Shown here one piece after another: positions 1 through 13,900 of a DNA stretch of 64,000 nt. Numbering within the stretch: the first letter of the stretch is position 1; every line of letters starts with the position of its first letter. The stretch comes from Metridium senile (taxonomy: Eukaryota > Cnidaria > Anthozoa > Actiniaria > Metridiidae). The position numbers were made by a program, and so were the translations under genes. The DNA is taken from assembly GCA_949775045.1 (NCBI GenBank), contig OX459102.1, forward strand, positions 908,501-972,500. The letters run 5' to 3'. Under the pieces are notes generated by a model. That model was not told where the DNA came from, ran no database searches, and was given only the letters and a program-made list of their open reading frames with translations.

Positions 1-135
1 AACTAGGCATATCTTTGGTCCAAAAGTTTTCTAAAGTTTCAAAGAAAACCTCAATAACCCAGAACCCACGCCAAACAGGTCATTCTTGGTCCCAGCACTG
101 TCCGGTATAGAGAGGTTAGACTGTGTTATACTTAC

Positions 136-1679
136 TGAATCAACATTATTGTTTGAGTTTGGTGCAGACTTGATCAATCCTTCGATCTCTTTCTCGACGT
201 CAAAACTTTGACTTTTATCGATATTATTTTTGTAGAACATCTCGATCTGTCGACTCTCGTGGATGCACTGGAACCCACTATTGTCTATTTCAGACAGCAC
301 ACACACGTGACTTTTGTTACAAGGACTGTTGGCACATGCTTCTTTTCGAAGATTACAGTTTTTACCAGTGAAGTTTTTTGAGCATGCGCACTCGTAGGTG
401 CCATCTTTGTTTAGACAGGTTGCATGTAGACAAGGTACTGAAAGTAAAAACACATGAAATAAGTTGCTAGATTATGAATGAATGGGATAGTCTAACTCTT
501 TTACTCTGACGAAGGGCTAAAGCTCGAAATGTCATTAAAGTTAAGTCAACATTTTTTACGGTGTTACAAATTTCATTCTATTACCTATCGTTCATATCAA
601 ACACCGACGCAGACTATACTAGTTTACTCGCTAGTTTCTATTTCTATTTTTACGGTGTTACAAATTTCATTCTATTACCTATCGTTTATATCAAACACCG
701 ACGCAGCCTATACTAGTTTACTCGCTAGTTTCCATTGATGAATAGATAAAGTGATTCTTGGATAAGGACATTTTAATGATTAATTTTAATTTTTTTAATT
801 TTAATTTTAATTTTACGATTTAAAAATCGTAGGTCCGTCTCTCAACACTACACTCACTAACGTACATTGGAGAGTCGTAAATGAACCACTAGGGTGCTGA
901 ATCATTGATTTATTGACTGCCTGTCTGTCTGTCTGTCTCTCCGACTGACAATGAATGAATGGATGGATAAATGAATGAATGCCGGAATGGATGAGCAGCT
1001 GTATGGGTTTATAAGGGATAGATAATCGATAGTTCCCGGCGCCATCTTGAAAAGTAGCCAGGCCTTTGCAGCGAAGCGACACGAACGTTGAACTTGCAAT
1101 GATAAAGACCTTTGAACACCTCGCGGGACAATTATTCACAAGTCTCTATAATTGCAAGCTCAACGCTCGTCTCGCTTCGATGCAAAGGCTCGGCTACCTT
1201 TCAAGATGGCGCAGGGAACTGTGAAGGAGGACTATTATCCAACCACTAGATTGTTACCTCTTTGCAATTAAGCCAGATTTCTTAGAAAACACCCAATTTA
1301 TAAAACCCAGTATTGACTCAGTTTTGGTTTTTATGAATAAGAAGATCAGTTCTTTCTACTTCCATTTGAAGCGATGGCTGAATCATTAACGAATACGGGT
1401 GGTAGAATAAATGACTGACTATTAGAAATGGCGCGTGATAATTTAATCACTATTATCTGCATAACTAATCGATTATACATATATGGTCATACATACCTCG
1501 GGCACATTCATCAACATCAATAGTACACTGGTCACCAGTCCACCCTTGGGGACATAAGCACGTGTAGTCACCACTCTCCTGTTTTTCGCACGTGCCTCCG
1601 TTCTTGCAGTCTCCACAAGGATCTGGTTTACATATACCATCACCGGTAATGTTCGTAAAGGTTGTCTTTCCTTCTACCA
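136..1679 (-). CDS. hedgling: Hedgling exons 27-28: EGF-like repeats
   Basis: Exon 27 (1497-1679) encodes an EGF with CKPDPCGDCKNGGTC and CLCPQGWTGDQC, then the calcium-binding EGF signature DVDEC. Exon 28 (136-437) completes that EGF (CLNKDGTYECACSKNFTGKN) and starts another cysteine-rich unit (ACANSPCNKSHVC). It ends in a low-complexity, Asn-rich acidic stretch before a strong donor (GTAAGTATAA). I set the exon 27 start at 1679 because it is the only AG nearby giving phase 1. That acceptor sits inside a repeat (1680-2010), so it is less certain than the others. Confidence 0.82.
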
Positions 1680-1898
1680 CTTTATTCAACGACGCCTACA
1701 AGGAAATGATCACTGACATAAATTACCATCATCATCACATCATCATCATCATCACCATCATCACTATCACCATCATCACCACTATCACCACCATCGCCAC
1801 TTTATTCAACAACGCCTACAAGGAAATGATCACTGACATAAATCACCATAACCACCACCATCATCATCATCATAATAATAATAATAATAATAATAATG

Positions 1899-1957
<59 letters not shown>

Positions 1958-4900
1958 CATCATCATCACCATCATCATCACCACTGTATTCAGCAACGCC
2001 TACAAGGCGATCCACCAAAACGATCATCGTCATCATCATTATCATTAATCATCACCCTAAATAAGTACTTGCCTTGAACTTCTTGATATCAAACACATGA
2101 CATCTTTTACGTGGGTTTGGCTTACTGATGGTTATTTCCAAGTTCACTAAGGATTTTGGAGCTGTTGAACGAACAAAAGATACATAAACTATTTCATTGT
2201 AAACTTCATGGAACTAAATATTGAATTAACGAAGACAACTAATTTCCCTAAGGCTTTTGGAGCTGTTGGTCGAAAAGAACATGTTATTGACTTCATCAGA
2301 CAATAAATACATAAACAATTTCATTGTAAAAAATGAACTAAATATTGAATTAACGAAGACAGCTAATTAAACAACATAAATGTATATATACACAAATGAG
2401 TTAGTGAGCGAGTGAACAATGAGGAGTTAGGAGATGAATAAATGAATAAATGAATAAATGAGCGAATGAACCTATGAATAAATATGTAAAATTTTAAAAA
2501 TACACCAATCAAGCAATCAATCAATCAATCAACATAACGTGGGATAAGGCCGCCCTTAAATCCGAGCCAGAGGCTCATGTAAAAAAACGTATGACAATTA
2601 TATAAATATAAATATATATCAATTTTTAACTTGATCAATGGACTGCTAAAACGGTATAATGAATAATCAATGCTGAATAGAAGGAGCATGACAAAATCAT
2701 ATATAGCTGGATGAAAGGCCACCATTGTCGATCAATGCTAAATAGAAAGAGCATGACAAAATCATATATAGCTGGATGAAAAGCCACCATTGTCGATCAA
2801 TGCTAAATAGAAGGAGCATGACAAAATCATATATAGCTGGATGAAAAGCCACCATGATTGTAGAAATGTATGCTTACCGTACACCTTAAGTAAAGCTTTA
2901 TTCGACCAAATCCCATCCTTCTTAGCAGCATTAGTAACAAGACATCGGTACCAGGCTTCGTCCTCTGGGATGGAATTCTTGAGGACTAGTTTGGGTTGGT
3001 TGGTTGAATCAATACCATCACCTGGTTGGAGACGCTCATTATTCTTGTACCATTGATAAGTTGGTTCTGGATCGCCCTTGGCAAGACATTGTAACGTTGT
3101 GGTACCTTTGATTGCTACTGATGAATTCTCTGGATGGGTTATCATTACAGGTACATCTGACATAAATAGTTCAACTGTTAATATTCTTCAGAACATTTAA
3201 TATGGCGAGTACATGAATGAATGTGTGCCTTCGCGTCCAATGAAATAAACCGTTGTATAGAGCGTGGAGATATCGACAAGTAAATATCTACTTCTTCAGT
3301 TTTCATGCAGAGGATTTGTGTCATCCAAATCAATCGCCAGCTTAAATCTAATAGAAATAAGGCACTGAGAGCTCAAGATGTTGATAATATATGCAGCTAA
3401 CTTCTTCAGTGATTTCTACCCATACTCCTTTTAGGGCTAGTCGCGTAATCGCGAAGCCGGTCGGCAACAACGTTTTGTCAAATGACTATAATTATATATA
3501 CTCAGCCATTCTATACATACCATAAACAGTAAGTGTTGCGGGTTCTGATTGGATAACTCCAGCATCACTACGAGCTAAACAAGAATAGCTCCCCTCGTCA
3601 TCTTGACTTAGTTTCTTGATTGAGTAAGTACCGTTAGCTAACCAACTACTAACGAATCGTCCGTTCAACATCCACCGATAGTTGGGGTTGGTATTACCCT
3701 TGGCTGAACAAAACATCTGAAAACAAACATAATTATCATTGAAGTTTACAACAATACGAAGACTACAAGACTACTAAGGGCTCTTTTAAACGAGGCCCAA
3801 CATCTTGGACCAACATTGTTGAAGAAATAGAAAACGAGGCAGCGTGTTTCTCAACGCTTCTCGAGTCTTCTTAAAATTTCCAAGTGCTCTTTGACTCCAT
3901 AGAGCACTGCTGCCGAGTTTTATATTTCTTTTATAAAATATTCAGTAGTTAAAATCAAACAAATTGACGCTCCGTGCACTGTTGATTTATGTTGCGATAC
4001 GGTTTGTTGAACACAAAAACAAAAGAAATATTGGATGATGTTTTGAAAGTTTGTACTATCAAGTTTTCTTCTTTGTGGCTTTTATGGTCCTCCTATTATC
4101 TCAACAAACATTTCAAATTCGACTTTAGAACAAGATATTTAATAAGTCCCGAAGTGTTGTGTTTTCCGGGCTTGACGTCAAATTTATTCTTTTCAATTCC
4201 TTTCATATTATACAAATTTCAAAAGAATAAATTTGACGTCAAGTGCATGCGGAAAACAAACACAACACTTCGGGACTTATTTAAAGGGTCTATAGTAGAC
4301 TGTTCTTACCTTGTGAGGGAGTCCCGAGTTGACAATGTTTGAAGCAGGCTTGACGTTGAACCTGCACAGTGTCTTGGTAAATATTTTACCCTGTTTATCC
4401 ACATTGAACACCATTGCCTCACACTCCAAACTAACGAAAATATACGCGTTAGCACTCGTAACATTAAGGATATATTGGTGAAGGAAATATTAAATAAACA
4501 TCATGAACAAAAAGAAACTTCTTATTTTGCTTTGTGTTTTGTTTTGTTTCCCTTACTTGTTTTTTATTGAAATCAGCTGTAGGTACATTAGCTCCCTCCA
4601 CAGTTCCCTGCGCCATCTTAAATGGTAGCCAGGCCTTTGCATTGAAGCGAGACGAACGTTGAGCTTGCAATGATAGAGACCTTTCAACGCTTTACGTGTC
4701 TCTATCATTGCAAGCTGAACGTTCGTCTCACTTCAATGCAAAGGCCAGGCTACCTTTCAATTTGTCGCATACATTTTGATGTCAAAATAAACCCGAAAGG
4801 TTCTTTTTGAGTTCTCAAGTTGGGATTTAAGCCCTTTTTGTTGCAGGGGTGCGAGTGGAGATATGATATCATTTGTTGAAAAACAGCTTCAGTTGTTTGA

Positions 4901-7900
4901 TCGACGATTATACCAAATATCTCTACCCAAACACACTGCCAAGTTCCCGCTCGTCCAACTAGTAAATCCAACTTGTGGGAATAGTACTTTTCACAGTTCC
5001 GTTCAGTGACCACGAATAATAGTTCCAAGTCGAGGTTCGCGTTGTTGCGCATAGCAAAACTATAATTTATCATGCGCAACAACGCAAACTTTGACTTGAA
5101 ACTTTTATACGTGGTCACTGAACGGAACTGTGAAAAGGACTCTTGCTCTTGGTAAAGACGATTACTGCCCAGTTCCCGCGCTTCCAACTAGTTCTGAAAA
5201 TACCACTCGTTTGTGGAGGTATTAAAAGACGATTACTAGTCCCAGTCGTTTCTCAATTCTTTAACACAGGGTACCCACCTTGTTTTCACAACGACAGTGA
5301 TGTTTCTATCCAGGCTTGGGGTTCCTTTGTCTCTTGCTGATACTGTGAGATGTCGATCACCGTTCACCTACACATCAAACAAAAACATGACGAAACACCC
5401 TGTCACCAAATAGGATACCAGGTGATCTCGCTTCGAAGCGCGCAAAGGATTGTTTGTCAAAACGAATAGTTCCAAAATGGCGCCTCGAGACAAAAATATT
5501 TTCGGTTATTTTTAGGCATTTGCGTTTTGTTTTTATTCTTTTTTATCCCTGATAGAGCAGCAGTGAACTTTATTGTCCAAATTACATATAACTTTTTAAT
5601 GTAGAGTTATTTTAAGAATGTATTTATCAAGGATTAACATGGGAAACAACTCTCTCAAACGACGCCATTTTGGAACTGTTGGCGATGCGACAGAAATGCT
5701 TCTGATATTGCCTTATACGTACCGGAAGTGCGCGCACGAAATCAACTGGTATGAACTATACATCAAATGATTATTTTTATACTGCATGTATGTGATTGTG
5801 AATCTCCCCAGTAAGTAGGACATTTGTGTTTGGCTAGAAGATTGACACTTTAAAAAGTGAGTGATTGATTGTTATACTGCATGTAATTGTGAATCTCGCA
5901 CACTAGTAGTGAGGACACGTGTTTGGCTAGAAGATTGAGACGTTAAAAAGTCGTTTATTTCTGGCTACCTCTGTTTGCCCTGCGAGTCCATACTCGACGT
6001 CACCACCAGGCCCAAGGTCGTCATCAGTAGCTGATATAGTGAATAGCTCTGTAGTCTTTATATCGTTAAAGTCGTATTCATACGATGATTTGGTGAATCT
6101 TGGCGCGTTGTCATTCACATCTTGTACGTAAATATAGACGACTGCACTAGCTGAAGACAGGACCTCTGAACCTCCTCCCTCGGTGTCTTATTACAAAAAC
6201 AATGGTATATTTATCAATGATTATTAATATGATATACAACAAATGCAGTTAAACCATGAAATAATATCAAGTAAATTTTAACAACTAGTCACTATTTAGT
6301 GACTAATTGTTGCTACTTGAGTGAAGTCATTTAACCCGTGAAATAGATATTAGACTAATACACCTTAGCAGTCTCTGATTCCACTGATTCCATTCTGATT
6401 TCTTTTGTGTCTATTTGACTATTACACTTAACTTTAGCATGCAATTTCTATTTCACGGGTTAAATGCCTTCACTCTATTCACCCAGAATAAATGATGAAA
6501 CAAAGAATAATGAGGTGTCTTGTGTGATACTCTATTTGTTAGTACTTTCTTAGATTGCATTTCATGGTTTAACTGCATTTGCTCTAGACTAGTAGAAATG
6601 ACTAGGAACTATATTATATAAACGACTCACATATAAACTGAATCTAAATGGCGACCAATTTGAATACAGTGGAACCCCATTAATCCGACCACCGAAGGGA
6701 CAGCCCAGAGTGGCCGTATTAACGGGGTGACCGTATTAAGCGGGTAAATTTTATAGAAAATGTATGGGCATGCATTTCGTCGGGACCTAAAAAACCGGCC
6801 GCAATAACGGGGTGGCTGGATTAAGCGGGTGGCCGTAAGGCGGGGTTCCACTGTATTTGTAACTATTGTATGTGAGTCTAGCCAGTCGACAAGAATGGTT
6901 ATTCAAATTGTTTGTCATTTTTTTAATTTGGTGAGTTAGAAAGGTTATGGTAAATTGCTGGGCTACCTGTGTCATTCTTGTCACTTTCATCACATTTAGC
7001 TTGACCAGCTCGTACAGTTAGTTTAAACATGGCTGATGACTCACGGTCTACATTGTTATCCACTGTTATCTCTCCTGTACGACAAAAGAAACAAAATAGT
7101 TTAACATATACCACAAAGATAGAGACCAAAACAGTGGGTGTTACAGGAACTCGTGTGATCTCACACGATGAACACAGCTCTTGGAGAAAACACACAGTAA
7201 AATATATGCTTAAATAAATTAAAATCATTCAGTTCCAAAATGGCGCCTCGAGACAGCAACGATTTCGGTTACTTTTAGACATTTGCGTTTTATTTTTATT
7301 CTTTTTTATTGCTGATAGAGCAGCAGACAGCTTTTGTTGTCCAAGTTACATATAAATTTCTGATGTAAAGTTATTTTAAGGATGTATTTAACGAGGGTTA
7401 ACACTAGAAACAACTCTCGCGAACGACGCCATCTTGGAACTGTTGGCGATGCGACAAAAATGCTTCTCATTGGCTTATACTAGCCGGAAGTGCGCACGCG
7501 AAATCCTTAAAAACTCTGTATTTACCTGTACTCGAATTGATCCTAAACTCTCCTCCAGGCATCCCTGATTTAATCTTGTAATCCATGATCTTGTTAGCGA
7601 CCTTGTCAGGGTCGGTGGCCGATACAAACGCGATATGAGTACCACGCTTTTGATTCTCGCGTATGGTGACGTTGTACACCGAGGGCTGGAACGATGGGCA
7701 GTTATCATCCACGTCGATGACGTCAATGATGACGTCAGCTGTTGACGTCAGCTTAGGTTTGCCCATGTCTGATACACTGATCTTTAAGGTGTAGCTCGCC
7801 TGCATTTCTCGGTCTAGTTTTTTCTTCGTGGAAATAACGCCTGATGTTCTGTCCAAGTTGAAGACATTGAGGTACTCCACTGTCAAAAGTTCGAAGAAAA

Positions 7901-10900
7901 GTTGTGCATTCACACCAGAGTCTTTGTCTGTGGCGTCTAACCGCATGACATAGGTGCCTACGGGCTCATTCTCTTTGACACCTCCCCTGAGAGAGGAAGA
8001 GTTGATTTGTGGTGTGTGGTCATTGACGTCTAAGACGGTGACGTAGACTTTGGTTGTGGATGACATGGGAGGGGTCCCTAGGTCAGAAGCTGTTACAGTC
8101 AGCCGGTAGTTGTCTTTGACTTCACGATTGAGACTTTGATTGACAGATATGATGCCTGGAAGAAGAAACTTGTTAACATTAACAACATTATCCGTTTACT
8201 CTATCTATGTGTTTATCTGCCCATCTATAGATATCTATGGACGACTTTCATAAATGGCCACCACTAATTATCATAATTTTTAAAATTGTTTTAAGAAAAA
8301 TGTTTTAAGCTATCATATGATAGACATTCACCATAACAATAACATAATAATAATAAGAGTTTGAAAAATCGGAAAAACGTACGAGGCATCAAAGGCCTCA
8401 GCAGAAAATTACATACAAATCTCTACATTTTTCATTGAGCATAACTTCTTTGGTATTTTAGCCAAAGCATCAAAACCTTCCAAACATGCCTATTTCAGGT
8501 GGTTCTTTTATATGACATATTAAAATATCTGTTTACTTGAAAAATCATTTTCCAGTACATATTATGGTATTTATGAAAGTGGTCTATTGTTATAAAGATA
8601 GACCAGCTATATCTATGGATCTATCAAATTATCTCTCGTTTAATTTCTTTTCTTTCTTTTTCTTTTATGTTATTAGCTTTTTCTTCACTGATACGAAGGC
8701 AGGGACATCACAACAGCTTGCACAAATTATTGCTGGCTCTGTAGAATGATAGGTCAGACCAAACAACCTAACCGTTATAATTTATCCATAATTAATGTCT
8801 ATTTATGTATTATCCAGCTTTTTCCAATATTTTCAAATCTTTTGCTACTGGCTCAATAGTCGAGATATACTTGATTTGTCATTTACAAAGGGATCTGTAT
8901 ATGAGCTGAGACTTCGTGTTGCAGTTAATAAAACACTTCGTTCAATTTGGATTCCTTTGCACGTAGCAAATCAAGGATATCTCGAAAGTCAGCTCTATGG
9001 GATATTGATAAAGAAATTCAAACCACCGAATCGAAAAATGTCAACTGATTAATTTGACTGCCCAGTCATTCATATACAAGTTTTAATTTTTCAAATTCAA
9101 TTTCAATTTCAAATGAAATCATCCAGGCGTTCAACGAAACAAGATGGCGAGCGATTTGACGGAGTTTGCTGCAGAATATCTGATTATACACCTAATCCAA
9201 AAAACGTTGTCTGGTTCGCCGCACAGTCCTCGCGCCAAGACTGTGAAAGATATTGGTTATATCTAATCAGTAATTAATTTATTTGCATGTTCACACTCTA
9301 GTGTGGTACTTTTTTCAACGAAAAAGTGTTGTGCCTACTTTTATTTTCTTGTTTTATCACTCTCATCAAAATATTCACTGTGTTTTCCTTCACGGTCTTG
9401 GCGCGAGGACTGTGCGGCGGACCCGACAACGTTTTTTGGATTAGGTGTATCTTGAAGACGGTTACGGTAACCCCTATTTTTTATTTTAAAAATTTATGAA
9501 GAATTACAAAAGTTGTATGTGTTCAAAATTTGAAGTAAAATTTATGGTTAAATATTAAATAATACACGTATTTGCATGAAAACTACAATCTTCTTCGGAC
9601 GTAGGCGTCACCGAATTGAATGTTGCATGAAGGCTGCGAATTCGAGCCAAAAACCAAAGGGTTAGTTGTATTTATGCGAAGTTTGAAGAAAAATCTATGG
9701 TTAACTTATTTGAGCGCGAACGATCTTAGGAACAATAAAAGGTGGTTATATTTAGTTTTGGTCTATTATAACTATGCTACGTACCTGTATTGTTCCCAAT
9801 TGTAAACATGCCATCATTATTACCACTTGCTATACTATAGACAACTTGACCGGCTTTACCGAGGTCACGATCAACAGCAAGTACCTCCGACACTACCGAC
9901 CCTACAGCCTCGGCCTCGCTCACATTAACACGGTATTCATCTTTCTCAAAACGAGGCGCGTTGTCATTGACGTCAAGTAGAGTAACGTGGATCTTTTTCG
10001 GTTTGCTGAGCCTTGGGTTACCATGGTCAGTGGCTGTACATGTTAAGGTGTAGCTAGGAGTTGTTTCTCGATCTAGTTTAGCCGTTGTACGTATGATTCC
10101 TGTAGTAGCATCAATTGAGAACGACCCTTGGGACAAGGTGTATGATATTTTAGCATTATTTCCCAAGTCACTGTCACTAGCTTGTACTTGAAACACAAAC
10201 GTTCCTATGGTAACATTCTCCAAAACATCAAATGAGTATCTACTTCCGTTGAACACAGGTGGATTGTCGTTGACGTCAGTGACTTGAAATGTTACCATAG
10301 CAACATCAGACCTTTGTGGGACACCCCGATCTTTAACAATGACTTGTAGGCTATAACTATCTTTGGCTTCTCGGTCAAGTCGTTCGGCCGTCGAGATAGC
10401 ACCACTTGATGGGTCAATATTAAACCGCTTGACATATGCATAGCTGGAGTTTAGTGAATACACTAATCCACCAAACGGGTCCTTGTCTGTAGCTGTCACA
10501 CTTAGAACTGTGGTCAACACGGCCGAGTTTTCCTGAACACTACCGCTGTAGGAACGCTGGGTAAATCTAGGACTGTTATCATTGACGTTGATGACGTCAA
10601 CCACTACACTAGCAAATGCTGTGTACTTTGAGTCGGTTGCGCTGACTCTAAGGGCGTAGTCACTCAACGTTTCGTAGTCAAGGATAGAATTAGTCGATAT
10701 TGCACCATTTTGGGGGTCGATCTTGAAAGCATCATTGGTATTACCGCTGACTATCTGGTATCGTACTTGCGCATTTTGACCAACATCAGCATCGGTAGTT
10801 TTCACGCTGATCACGGCTGATTTGACTGAAGAGTTTTCAGGAATACTCGCTGAAAATGAATGAAAATATTAGTCGCAAAAAGTTATAAATGAGAGTTAAA

Positions 10901-13900
10901 AGTAAGAGAGCACTGTTGCTATACACCCGTTTTAATGAACGTTGATTATCTTGAAATGGTTGATCCACAGGAAACCCAAGCTCCTCACTTGTGATAATAG
11001 TAATTTGCATATTTACAGTAAATGTATGAAGTCGCAAAACATCTTTTCGCTGTGCCTCAAATACCCTTTTTCCGAGAAAGTTTGTCACCAGTGAAAAGCA
11101 CAAGCTAGTGGCGCAAAGGATGATGGATCAGTTCAGAAATCAAATGTGCATTCGGAACGCCTTTCTTGTCTATCGTAAGTCAAAACGGTCATTTCTCAAT
11201 AACGTATTGACAAGTGTGGCCATGCATGTTTGCATGAAATCCCTGCGTTGTAATAAGGAACATAGGTTACCCATAGTTCCCTGCGCTGCTAGCTTGTAGG
11301 CTTTTAACTTCACGGGTGACAAAGTTTCTCGAAAAGGGTGTATACAATAATAAATACTTTTTGGACGTAGATAGTTGCGTATAACTGTTTTCTAGTCAAA
11401 ATCGCTCTAATTGAGCTAAAACTCGGTCACAGACTAGAAAACAGTTATACACAACTATCTACGTCGAAAAAGTCTTTATTATTGTATATTTGAGGCACAG
11501 CGAAAGGATATTTCGCGACTCCATACATTTACTGTAAATATGCAAATTTCTAAAATCGACGAAAGTTTAGGCGATATTAGACGATTTTAGCAAAAAGCTC
11601 CTAAAATTTAAGGCGATTTTAGGCGATTTTAGGCAATTTTGAGCGATCTCGGGCGATCTTATGACCCGAAATAGGCCTATACTTTATTCGTGTACATTGA
11701 AACCCCTAAGAGAAGATGTCCAGTTTAAAGGGGTGTTCGAGTTATTGAGGTTTTACTTGATACTTGGAGATCAAAACATATGTCCGTATAATAAAGAATT
11801 TACGTTTTTGAGGGTCTAGTATAGAGGGAAATCGACTCACCTCTGTATGTTGATTGGCTGAATACTGGAGGATTATCATTGATGTCTTGGACGTTAACTT
11901 GAAATACTTTATCAGTAAACATCACCGGTGAGCCACCGTCAGAAGCACGGATGGTCAGTTGATGGGATGTCGAGGTCTCACGATCTATATGAGCCGCTAC
12001 AGTAATTTCGCCTGATGTTGGGTTGATAGCAAACGCTGTCAAAGAGCCTGCTACAATACGGAACCTTATTTTGGCATTGTTACCGACGTCAGCATCTGTT
12101 GCCTTAACAACGCCTACATGGGTACCTTTAGGAGCATTTTCTGTAACATTGAACACAGCGTTTGGATTGGTGAATTTCGGTGCGTTGTCGTTCTCATCGA
12201 CCACTGTTATTTTTACCGTGATTGAGGTAGAAAGGGATGGTTCACCGCCATCACTGGCACGAACCCGTAGGTTGTACAAAGGTGTAGTTTCCCGGTCGAT
12301 TGACGCAGCGACGGCCAGTTCTCCTGTGTTGGCATTTATCTTAAATGCATTGTTTCCGTTCCCTGATTCGATTGCGTATGTAACACGCCCGTTACTGCCG
12401 TCATCTGGGTCAGCGGCATGCAGCCTTAATACTACAGAATTAAGAGCCGTGTTTTCCACGACTGAAACCGCGTAAACGCTCTGGGGGAACTGGGGCCTGT
12501 TATCGTTGACGTCATCAATCGTCACAGTTACCACGACGGTGGATGACTGACTTGGTGAACCATGATCCTTTGCGGTGACAGATAGTTTATAGGATGCTTT
12601 CTGTTCTCGGTCCAGGGCAACTCGTGTTGTTACAAGGCCTGTACTTGGATCTATTTGGAACTTTGTCTTGTCTCCTTCGGTCAGGTAATACGAAATCTCG
12701 GCATTCTTGCCTTCATCGCGATCGCTCGCCTGTACTGTAGCCAGTGAAGCTCCTAAAATACAAAACAAACAAACTTTAACAATTCACATTCGTTTTAGAA
12801 AGCAAGTTAATTTTCTCTAATCCTGTAGTAGCTGGAACCAGTGAATCCTAAAATACAAACTGACAGACTGATTTGACATATTGGTTTAAGATTTTAGGTC
12901 ACAAATACAGTGGTACCTCTATTAAGCGGTCACCCTCAGGACTTTCCAAAGTGGCCGCTTAATAGAGGTTGGACGCTGAATAGAGGTATAGAATAGGTAT
13001 AGGAATAGATTTGGGACTTTTTATTGTGGCCACCTAATAGAGGGTGACGGCTTAATGGGCGACCACTTAATCGGAGGTACCACTATATGACATTCGTTTG
13101 AAAAAGCATTTTACTTCTCTCTTGCTTATTCTGTAGCCGTATTGTATATATTCATTGATCTAATTTAACAGCCTCAATTAACTGCTCGAGGCAAATTGGA
13201 AAACAAGAATTGATGTCTTATCAAGATGTCGTAAAATATACAGTAATTCAGGTCAGTTAGTTGTTTCTGCAAATGACTTTAGCTGCATTTACAAATCATG
13301 CTACAAATAATATCCACCTATTGGATTCATCCAAGCCCATTATGGCAGAATATTCAAGTCAAGAATTCAATATTAGCAAGACCGCAGATGGTGCTTAATA
13401 TTTAAATCGAGACTTAAATATCTGTCATAACGGGCGAGGGCGAGGGCGAATCGTATGTGTGTTTTATTATACTGAACAAATAATTGCTTCAAAATATTTC
13501 AAGCAAACAATTAAAATGCCGCAGTCCAATAGATTGCTGTCCAATAATATCGCAAAATATTGGATCGCAACGTGACCAGAATACGGAGATGTGATTGAAG
13601 GGTTATTTATAAGGTATAATAATACCGAAATAAAGGTCTCCCAACCTATAGCAGTATCTAACTGTCCTGTTACCTTTTGGCTTGTTTTCATCGATTCTTG
13701 CCGAGTAGGAACCTTGGTTAAATACTGGTTTATTATCGTTCACATCTAATACCCTTATAGTTGCATTGTTGGACACTGCATATCCGTCCGGGTCGCTCGC
13801 TTCCACCGTGAGTGTATAATTAGCAGTAGCCTCGCGATCTAGTCGCTTAGCAACGCTGATGAGGCCATCACCTACACCAATCACAAATGAGCCATGGACG

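Noticed and set aside
12023..12475. 150-codon plus-strand open frame, and similar ones at 13894, 18129, 23056 and 53451
   Set aside because: Antisense shadows of cadherin exons whose minus-strand translation has clear LDRE and DxNDN motifs.
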